Positions 55,100 to 64,000 of a DNA stretch of 64,000 nucleotides are shown piece after piece; within the stretch, counting starts at the first letter, position 1; every line of letters begins with the position of its first letter. This DNA comes from Mermis nigrescens (lineage: Eukaryota; Nematoda; Enoplea; Mermithida; Mermithidae): the NCBI GenBank assembly GCA_036768485.1, contig JAVLUZ010000340.1:1134701-1198700 (forward strand), in the 5' to 3' direction. The position numbers were made by a program, and so were the translations under genes. The notes under the pieces are model-generated. The model was given only the letters and a program-made list of their open reading frames with translations. It did no database searches and was not told the origin of the DNA.

Positions 55100-56135
55100 T
55101 ACATGTATGAATTGTGCTTTTTTCTAATATAGATGAAGCTCTCTCTGCCAGCTGCTCATGCAACTGCCCAGCCTGCAAGATGAGGACCCAAAGCTTCAGC
55201 ATAGGCCATTTTTTGGGTTATTTTTTTGTTTCAATTTTTTTTATATTTTTTCAAACAAATTTACATTATTTCAGTACAAATGGAGGTTGTCTATATTGCT
55301 CCCATACACTCAAAATTGCAAATCAGCAGTGTTTTTGGCTGACAGTATCCATAACTCAACACTTGGGCTGAATATGTTGCCATATTTTGACATGCAAAGA
55401 TATTTCAAAATGGGCCATTTGCTGCTCTGAAGCAATAGCAAAATGCCAAAAGCCTAACCATTAATTTTTCTGACAAATCACATCAGGAGCGCAGCAAACC
55501 GCTTTCCACTGATCTTTGTAAACATTAGAGAAGCAGATTCAAAAATAGTGTGTAGTAATTTGAGCAAAATGGTAATTACTGTATGGAGATAGAGAAAAAT
55601 GTGAGCCAACTTGGAGCAAAAGTTAATGGAGATTTCTTGACCATAAGACGCTATTCAATGGCACAGTAGACAGAAAGGTTATTATAAAATGATGATTTTT
55701 AAATATTCAACTTCTTTTATAGCTTTAGCCCTTTCATACTATTCCACAGCTATTTTTATTAAGCTTTCTTTACACTGTAAGTCATATTTTTTCTGTCTTA
55801 TAAGTGTCTTTCAAGAATCACAATCCCCACTTCTTATCTCACAACATTGTATTTCAAACATTTGGACACATTGGTATCAAAAAAATGATAAGTCACACAA
55901 ATCTGTTCTAAAACAGTCTCGCTCTGTACACAAATTTTTTGGCAAAAGTCACAAAGTTTGATTGTAAGTGCATACATTGGTCAAGATAGGTTACAAGAGC
56001 AAGGCCAAATTAAAGCTTCGATCTTCATTGAACATAATTCAGGAACAGAAGAGTCCATTCTTTGACCACACACTTATGCTAAAATTTTAAAAATTATTTT
56101 TTTTTTAAATTTTAATCCCTTTTATAGCATTCTAG
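55100..56135. other. No gene seen
   Basis: Short frames only. In Polinton 1 the corresponding place holds a membrane protein and PolB; no trace of PolB motifs is visible here. Confidence 0.4.
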
Positions 56136-56143
56136 GATGAGCC

Positions 56144-56371
56144 CATACCTGAGCAAGGTGGGGGAGGTTTGGGAGGTATGCATCCCCTCTCCCCAGAAAC
56201 CAACAAACCTCTTGCAGAAACTGAACCCCCACCCCCAAATTCACTTTTCAAATTTTTTTTGTATTTTGCAATTCCTTGATGCAAATGTTTTTTTCTATAC
56301 CATTAATTTTGAGGCAATTTTTTACCTTTGGAAATCTTGCAATTCCTGAATTTATGTGCTGCTCACCTATT
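56144..56371 (+). mobile_element. hAT-like MITE copy
   Basis: CATACCTGAGC to GCTCACCTATT, 228 bp, more diverged than most. Flanks GATGAGCC (56136-56143) and AATGAGCC (56372-56379), 7 of 8. Confidence 0.75.
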
Positions 56372-56479
56372 AATGAGCCTGTTTTTAGCTCCCGAAAAAT
56401 TGTATTTATCCGAATCTACTTTAAAGCAGTCTCTCTCTGAACAAATTTTTTAACAAATTAAAGTTTTATTTGAAGTTTC

Positions 56480-57165
56480 TTATATGGATTCATAATTTGA
56501 TTACTTGACTAACCCAACCGATAAATTTTTCAGAAACCGCGCCATGTAACTGGATATTACACTATGTTTCCTTTTTGCAAATGTTAAAACTCCTTTTACT
56601 ACATAAACTTCAGTGATAATGTTAAGTTTTTGTAGTTCTGGCTCATTGAATATGCTTTCTAATTTCTCACCCATCTGGTCCTTTAGTGTGTAAACACGGG
56701 ATTAAGTTTGAGTTTTTTATTTATTACAAATGTTTCTTCCCTCCAGATGGGCTTTTAGCCCTTTTCAAAATTCTCCTCACCTCACTTATGCAAATTTTAT
56801 CTCCTCAATTAAATTTAAAAATTATATCCTCATTGTCAATCTTGAAAGCTTTTTGTAAAAGTTGACACTTTTTGTTATTAATAATGTTGGCTGCTTGATT
56901 CCTATTGTACGATATTTTGTATTATTGTAACCTTTGATCAAATCATCTACAATATTGATGTACCTACATGTGTTATGTTTTGTGAAATAAAGCCACATGC
57001 ATTCTTTAAAAGTTTAGTTAAAGCACTTGACTACCCATACCTTAATCTCACTCTTTTGTTGTGAAGAAATCAATATCATTTTCTTTCAAAAAGGCATGAA
57101 ATTGTTTATTTAAAAATTATGTGCCGGCATCACTTTGCACCTTTTCTGGTAGCAAGCTGACCATA
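56480..57165 (-). pseudogene. Integrase of Polinton 2, C-terminal two thirds
   Basis: The second catalytic Asp context (VQSDAGT, then FLNKQFHAF) is just inside the LTR junction at 57165. LKENDIDFFTT, a degraded LKNRM region and a YINIVDDLI segment follow, matching the intact integrase (QEFQKLL, IEFFTSQNEDIK, NWIDVLDQLV). Numerous stops. The upstream part should lie beyond the LTR element to the right of 63676 but is not visible there. Confidence 0.65.
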
Positions 57166-57530
57166 TGTAGCAAGCTGACTAGGCTCAGGTATTTTTGTAT
57201 TATGCGGAGAGCAGAGAGCTGAACTTTTATTACACAAGAGCAAGATAGTGCAAGCAACAAATAAATATTAATATAACAATCAAAGAATTCTTCATCAGTG
57301 TGCAGGCTATGACATGCAAACTAACTTTTACATAAAATTAAAGCCAACTTACACATAATCAGTGAGAGGGCAACATGTAGCTAGTCAATCATATATCCAA
57401 AAAATTGTTTCCAAATTCCAGGAATTGGCTTCTCGATTCTGCAAAATCATTTACATGTGGTCCATGCTAAAACTGAGTGATTACCTTTCTTGAGATTCTG
57501 TCCAAGTGCTTTATGCTTTAAACGTGTAAA
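57166..57530 (-). repeat. LTR-like repeat (3')
   Basis: About 365 bp, roughly 80 percent identical by eye to 63313-63676, including tagctagtcaatcatat and ccaggaattggcttct. It abuts the interrupted integrase of Polinton 2. Confidence 0.7.
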
Positions 57531-58880
57531 ATTTGCTCTTTATGGTCTACTGTGCTTGACCCAGGAAGTCATATGTAATGATTAAATGCACTTTCGAATA
57601 AGTTTTTAAAGAGCTTTCAAATACGTACAAATTGAGCACTGAGAATACAGTAATCCGCTTGCAGTGCATAATAAAAGTGTATGTGATTGTTGACACCTGA
57701 AAAAAGTGGTTCATACTTTTTAGGTTTTTTGGGCAAATCTCAAGATTCCTCTAAGTATTTTTGAGAAATTAAAGTTTTTCTGATAGAAAAACTTAAGGCG
57801 CAACTATTTTGTGAAAAATTTCAAAAATATCAAAATATTATACTTTTGTAGCATGAAAATCGCGAAAAATTGCTACTGCTATTATTATGCACACATTGTA
57901 GGTAGAATGCCCGACAGTAGCAAAATAGTTGCCTCTTTGAACAAGCTATGTTGTACAATAATTATTTTCAAATAGAAGTTTCTCGTTCTTTAGATTTGCT
58001 CAATACAAATTTTTAACATGGAGGCAGCCATATTAGAAAAATGACGTTTTTATGTAATTCTCTTGACCTACTTTATATTATTTCGTGTTTGAGAGCATTT
58101 TGGAATGTGCTTACAAAGCGCTTCGCACTGAATATTTATTTGCATGGCACACACAAGTTTTAAGAAAGAATCTACATTGCTGCCATGTAGGCCGCCATAT
58201 TGGAAAATATGCAATTTTTGCGTTTTTTGATCTCTGATCTTTGACTGATATAATGCAGTTCAAATTTTTACACATAGACATACATAAAATTTTATGCTCT
58301 CTTCGATGAACTATGTTTAACAGATCAGTTCCCTTCAGTTTTCTCGAATTTTATGTTTATTCTTCAAAATTATTCATGTTACACTGAAAACAATGTGTTA
58401 TACAAACTACAAAATTTAGATTAACCAGCATTATTTGCAAAGTTCACATTATGATAATGTTGAGAGAGTTTATCATATAGAAATATTAAGAGCAATTGGA
58501 ATGCACAAAAGTTTTCACTTAATTTGAGTTAATATTTGGGTGATGCTTTGTCACATTCTTCCTTCCCTGCTAAATTAAACGTCCTCATTAATAAGTGTGT
58601 GTATGTGTCAAAACACAAGAGAGAGATTCCATGTATCAATGAGAAATACTTTGTGTATAAGATTTTTTCAGATCTAAACCTCTAGGGCCATTAAGAGAGC
58701 ATATAGGAATACATACAAATTAAGTTTGTGTGAATAATGTAGATTACATGCAAATTATGCAAAATTGTATGATAAGTATAGTATCACTTTTAATCAGTCT
58801 TTGCTTCATCTTTATTGATAAGGGCGTAATGGCTGGTAGTGGTTTTGCTGCAGCTCAGAGGACAAATGATGTTCTTCAGC
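57531..58880. other. Element interior, no gene seen
   Basis: AT-rich, with no frame of note. The phrase gccgccatattggaaaa/gcagccatattagaaaaatg recurs near 58024 and 58188, suggesting a diverged local duplication. Confidence 0.4.
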
Positions 58881-58883
58881 TGG

Positions 58884-59480
58884 TCATGATTTGATATGCA
58901 GGTATACAAAATTAAAGAATTCTTCATAATCCAACCAACAATTCTTGTGTGAGTTGTGCAAGTGCATTTGAAATTTGGACAAAACCAGGTTTGAGAAATT
59001 TAGAAATTTGGATGGCACACTGCTATCTTCCTTGCAATCATTTCTTGCCAAATACTTGCACTGTGCTTCTGGCAGAGCATCGCAATTATCGGGTCGATAA
59101 TTCATTATTGGGCACTTATATTGTGGCTTTGTTGCTTGAGGCAGATGGTGGATGCTCATGTAGTAATCATTGAATGAACAACCTGATGTTGGAAACTGTT
59201 TGCTGGAAGCAACAATTCTCCAATTTGATGAGTTGAGCTGCCACTTTCTTGGGGAGCTGCTTTTCCTTCATTCTGCCTTTTGATTGCCACCAGCAATGGC
59301 TGACTGCGAGCTTCTTTGACACTTTGCAAAAGAGAGTACACAACATGTTAATTCCAGATAATGTCTTTCACTTTCCATGCCTTCTTTATTCACAGCCACC
59401 GCTAATTTGTTGTATTTATCTTCTAAGATCAAATAGAACTCAAAGGTAAGAGCTGCTAAAAGTGGACTGGTGGTGACCAT
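58884..59480 (-). pseudogene. Unassigned coding remnant
   Basis: Consecutive minus-strand frames (59268-59480, 59156-59341, 58884-59159) have coding-like composition; the last has several cysteines (CPIMNYRPDNCDALPEAQC). The position in the element would suit env, but I see no signal peptide or anchor. Not recognised. Confidence 0.3.
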
Positions 59481-59839
59481 AGGATTGGCATATAATGTAG
59501 GTACTGATTCTACACTTGATCCAACAAAAATACACAGTGATTCAAAATCAATTCAGATCAAAGAACTGTGCAATTTCATGATCCTGAGCTATATTTATAG
59601 TAGTGCAATTTTAATTGTTGGCTTGAACATACAGAGAGACAATGGCCTGTATTGGTGGTCCAATTCTGAATCAAGTGTGTGATTATACAAGTAGTCATGC
59701 TCAAAAATCTGAGATTTTCTAATTGAGGTACAGCTTCATTAATTTATACATAAACACCTTGAGATGTTTCAAAAATATGGCTGAGGTTACAAAGCTTTAT
59801 TTGCTTAATGAGAGTGAATACTCCTTGAACAGTGCCAAC

Positions 59840-60092
59840 TACACATGGTTGTGGGGGGTCTGGACCCCCCTTCAGAAACCAAAAGACCCCCCAGAAATCA
59901 AAAGACCCCCCAGAATTCAATTTTTGAAAATTTTTCGTTTTTTCACAATTTTTTGATGCCAATGGATAGTGCTCAACGAGAAACGTCAAAAAATGGTGTT
60001 TTTATCGCCATACCACCATTTTTAAGGCCATCTTTTGACCTTCAAAAAATCTTGGACCTCCATCCCCAGAATTTTCTTGCTGCCCACGTATG
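59840..60092 (+). mobile_element. hAT-like MITE copy with exact target duplication
   Basis: Starts tacacatggttg and ends GCCCACGTATG, 253 bp. GTGCCAAC occurs at 59832-59839 and 60093-60100. The left end is degraded, but the duplication defines it. Confidence 0.9.
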
Positions 60093-60389
60093 GTGCCAAC
60101 CATGAATAAGTTTTTGAGGAATTTCGATTTATAATTTCCACTTTTTTCAGAGTTGCAAGAGTGAGCAAATAAAGAAACAGGCCACATCAAGGTAAAGTGT
60201 GAATTGATGCATGATCCATCAGTGATGATACACCCTCCAGTATCACTTAAATCACTAAGCATACTTTTATCATCATATGATAAAATGTATTTGACTTTGA
60301 TAACAAAATTTTCGAGAGTAGGACAAAAGTCATAAGAGCAATATTTAAATTCTATTTTGAGTTTTATTAGTTAAACATAAATCATCTGA

Positions 60390-61230
<841 letters not shown>

Positions 61231-61494
61231 CACACATGGGCGTGGGGAGGGTTTGGGAGGTATGCACCCCCAGAAGTTGAAATACCCCCCAGGAATCAAA
61301 ATACCCCCGGAAAAATTTTTTTGCTTTTTTAGCAATTTTTTGATGCCATTGGATGAGAGCTTGATGAGAAACGTCGAAAAATGGTGTTTTTTTGCCATAC
61401 AACCACTTTTAAGACCATTTTTTTGACCTTTAAAATTTTTTTCACCCCCCAGAATTTTTTCACACCCCCAGAATTTTGGTGCTGCCTACCTATG
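61231..61494 (+). mobile_element. hAT-like MITE copy
   Basis: CACACATGGGC to GCCTACCTATG, 264 bp. Flanks ATAGAGAG (61223-61230) and GTAGAGAG (61495-61502), 7 of 8. Confidence 0.85.
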
Positions 61495-61900
61495 GTAGAG
61501 AGAGAGTCTAATAAAAATTCATATCCTTGTTCAGTGGAAACCGTGTTACAGTAAAAACCTGGCCTATTGTGTCTGTCATTTCCCAAGATCCCTGAAACAG
61601 TGTTACTTTCTGCAACTCCATCCAACCAGGCAAAATGGTTGGGAGCTGTCCCACACCTTCTCTGCACATATTCACTTAGGCCCTGTGCTTGGCATGGACC
61701 TATCTGCCTTCTAGTAATATAATCTGACTGCTCTTGATTGAGCTGAGGTAGCTACTTGCTAGGAGGTTTGCTTTATTTCTACAATTAATTTGCCTGTGTC
61801 CTAATTTTCTGCAAAAGTAACATTTCATGTAACAATCATTGGAGAGGAAGTCAAGAATCAGACTATTGAAATTTACTATCTTCACAATTTGTGGGACAAT

Positions 61901-62427
61901 CACACGTGTGCATGTATTTGGGTTTGGGTGGGGTATGCACCCCTAGAAAATGAATCATCCCCCCAGAAATCAAAATACCTCCCAGAATTTAAATTTTGAA
62001 ATTTTTTTTGCTTTTTCAGCAATTTTTTGATGCTATTGGATAGTGCTTGATGAAAAACGTCAAAAAATTGTGTTTTGCCATACAAGCATAGGTGGGCAGC
62101 ACCAAAATTCTGGAGGGTGGGGGGATGAAAAATTTTCAAAGGCTAAAAATAGTCTTAAAAGTGGTTGTATGGCAAAAACACCGTTTTTTGACGTTTCTCA
62201 TGAAGCACTATCCAACAGCATCAAACAATCACTAAAAAGCAAGAAAAAATTTCAAAATTTGAATTCTGGGGGTATTTTGATTTCTAAGGGGGTGGTATTT
62301 CAACTTCTGGGTGTGGTGCGACCCCCTTCCATGCCCATGTATGCATACAACCACTTTTGAGACCATTTTGTAACCTTTGAAAATTTTTTCACCCCTTCCC
62401 CCAGAATTTTGGTTCTGCCCACCTATG
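61901..62427 (+). mobile_element. hAT-like MITE copy, outer member of a nested pair
   Basis: CACACGTGTGC to GCCCACCTATG. Interrupted by 62087-62343; without it the length is about 270 bp. Flanks gggacaat and tggatgat agree at 5 of 8, so the duplication is weak. Confidence 0.7.
62087..62343 (-). mobile_element. hAT-like MITE copy nested in another copy
   Basis: CATAGGTGGGC to GCCCATGTATG, 257 bp. CATACAAG (62079-62086) and CATACAAC (62344-62351) flank it; the target lies in the family sequence gccatacaaccactttt, so the host is certainly another copy of the same MITE. Confidence 0.9.
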
Positions 62428-63312
62428 TGGATGATCATTAATATTAGGTTGATTTAAAAATGAGAGCTACAATCACTTTGAGACTTGAGATTGTTATTAG
62501 CTCCTATATAATTTTTAGATGTTGTGATTCTGTGCTGAACAATCTTTGCATAGCATCATTAGATTGCTGAGTGTTTCGATTTAAATCAATGTTTGAAAGA
62601 AAGTGATCACATTTTGCTCATACACCTGATTAGTCTCTTGCTTATGCGCCTCAGTTCAGTTACCGCTGCTTCAAAATTTTTTGGAGACGTTTTATATCTA
62701 TATGCTGATTATCTGGAAAATGCTCATGGAGTGCTTCTACCCAAGCTTGCAAATTTTTGAGAGGCATATCTCTTTGATTTGAATCACATGAGAGATTGTA
62801 TGCAGCACCTCTTAAATAAGTAGAAAAAAGAGCTATTTTTGTCAATGAGTTGATACGCGCCAGCTAAAACAGCCAGATTTGAGAATTGTTTTTTCCATTC
62901 ACTCCAATTTATTTCTCCATGCCCAGAATATAGAGATTGGGGGAGCTGTGATAACAGATACTAGTCGACTAACATACATATCTTGAACTTTTTCAAACGT
63001 ATCATGCAAGCAAGCTATGGCTTTGTTATCCATTTTATTCTGCCGCTTCTTTGAAAATCTTGAGTGATGCTTTTGACCCACTGAATCAGAAACATTTTAG
63101 GATCAAGAGATTGATTTCTTAATTGTGATCCATTTGCTAAATTTTCACTATAACTATACCTTTCTACAATGCGATTTAAAGTGCCTGAGAGTGTATGATC
63201 CATGATTGTATATTTGATAGCATAACATATTCAGAGAATGAATGATAATATATTATGTATAATAACAAAAAGATTGTAATAAATAAGCAAGCTGGTGCAC
63301 TTGTTGTTAGAA

Positions 63313-63676
63313 TGTAGCAAGCTGACTATGCTCAGGTATTTTTATAATATCCAGAGAGCAGAGAGCCATACTTTTATCACATGAGAGTGAGATTGTGCAA
63401 GTAACAAATAAATATTATGATGACAGGAAACCCTTCAGCAGCGTGCAGCATTATAAGACGTGAACTAACTTTTACATCAAATTAATGCTAATTTATACAT
63501 AGTCAGTAAGTGTGCAATCTATAGCTAGTCAATCATATTTCCGAGGATTGTTTCCTAATTCCAGGAATTGGCTTCTTGATTGTGCAAATTTATTTATGTG
63601 TGGCACATGCTAAAACTATGTGATTCACTTTACTTGCGATTCTGTCTAAGTGATTCATGCTTCCAACAAACTACAG
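63313..63676 (-). repeat. LTR-like repeat (5')
   Basis: Partner of the 57166 repeat. The ends are approximate: it ends near aactaca at 63676. Confidence 0.7.
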
Positions 63677-64000
63677 TGAATCAGTAGTATGAAGGGGTTG
63701 CAAGCGCATTTTGGGGTACCACGATGTTATAACATGTGGACAGGTTGCCTATCTTTTGTACATGATGGTACCACTTTTAGCCTGCATAATAGACTGAAAC
63801 ATCATGATTATAATACAGACACAATTAGGTAGTAATATGGTACATCGGCTATGTGATGCAATCTTAATATTGCGCATTGGCTAAGCAGCTTGTGATACAT
63901 ATTGCGCATTGGCAAAGCAATTTTTCCAGCTAGTATTATTGCTCATTGGCAGCCTGTTTGGTATTTATAATAAGCGCATTGGAAAAGTATTTTTATGATA
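63677..64000. other. No gene seen; short recurring motif
   Basis: The motif gcgcattgg(c/a)(a/t)aag recurs about four times at irregular 40-60-bp intervals between 63875 and 63985. Nothing resembling the missing N-terminal part of the Polinton 2 integrase is visible. Confidence 0.4.

Larger units (their letters stand above)
51017..57165 (-). mobile_element. Polinton/Maverick 2, decayed (right part)
   Basis: Minus-strand remnants in the order integrase, ATPase, KGGFLP protein, conserved protein, (hAT), MCP, protease, penton. The left part (38849-39614) lies beyond the gypsy insertion. Gene order differs from Polinton 1, where integrase and protease stand together and the basic protein separates penton from MCP. 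No terminal repeats and no PolB were found in the window. Confidence 0.8.
61495..63203 (-). pseudogene. Gag of the third LTR element, broken
   Basis: The frame starting at 63203 and those at 63081 and 62845 give a gag-like capsid part (LKNLQAWVEALHEHFPDNQ). A single CCHC knuckle, CYFCRKLGHRQINC, lies at about 61770-61825. Two nested MITE copies (61901-62427) interrupt the gene between capsid and knuckle, and frames change several times. It would encode the RNA-packaging structural protein. Confidence 0.6.

Noticed and set aside
57149..57180. Short duplication tagcaagctgac at the LTR junction as a target duplication
   Set aside because: The second copy is the start of the LTR itself, and the same phrase is not found at the far end of the element.

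Overview
This window is a eukaryotic repeat graveyard, most likely from an arthropod. It is AT-rich, has GT-AG introns of about 55-270 bp, and contains no ordinary host gene that I can defend. Almost everything is a mobile element or a fragment of one, often nested. The arthropod call is an inference from the element mix (Polintons, a DD37D mariner, env-bearing Ty3/gypsy, an 8-bp-TSD MITE family). No sequence marker fixes the species.

Layout. 1-5855: a decayed coding-like tract, a probable LTR, a cluster of three MITE copies and a degenerate short-repeat tract. 5856-13822: a complete LTR element of Ty3/gypsy type on the minus strand (769/780-bp LTRs, TATA target duplication, PBS, PPT) with gag and protease but no recognisable RT core, RNase H or integrase; two unassigned ORFs fill that space. 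13870-14110: tRNA-like SINE candidate. 14220-33804: a nearly complete Polinton/Maverick (Polinton 1) with terminal inverted repeats that contain long palindromes. 33805-37800: a tandem array of a ~120-bp unit, split by a DD37D mariner and MITEs, then an F-box-like gene. 38849-57165: a decayed second Polinton (Polinton 2), interrupted by an 11.4-kb Ty3/gypsy element (39619-51016) inserted in its penton gene and by a hAT fragment (52839-53991). 57166-63676: a third LTR element with gag remnants only. 63677-64000: short unassigned end.

Polinton 1 carries the core set: protein-primed DNA polymerase B in eight exons, FtsK/HerA-type packaging ATPase, retrovirus-like integrase with a C-terminal chromodomain, adenain-like protease, major capsid, penton and a small basic protein. 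The central genes (conserved small protein, conserved protein, integrase, protease) overlap by 4-11 bp like an operon. Lesions are few: one stop in PolB, one stop and one frameshift in the major capsid gene, one frameshift each in the basic protein and one membrane protein.

The most interesting content is the accessory set of Polinton 1, which occurs as three pairs of paralogues: two proteins that look like tandem HMG boxes, two PC4/Sub1-like proteins that share an intron at the same codon position, and two short membrane proteins on either side of the packaging ATPase. A third HMG-like copy lies in Polinton 2. Together they suggest an element-encoded DNA-packaging and single-strand-binding or transcription module.

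A ~260-bp MITE family occurs at least eleven times. Its 8-bp target duplications largely fit the hAT pattern nTnnnnAn, and its insertions date the nesting: it sits in the gypsy protease gene, in an F-box gene intron, in retroelement gag remnants and in itself.
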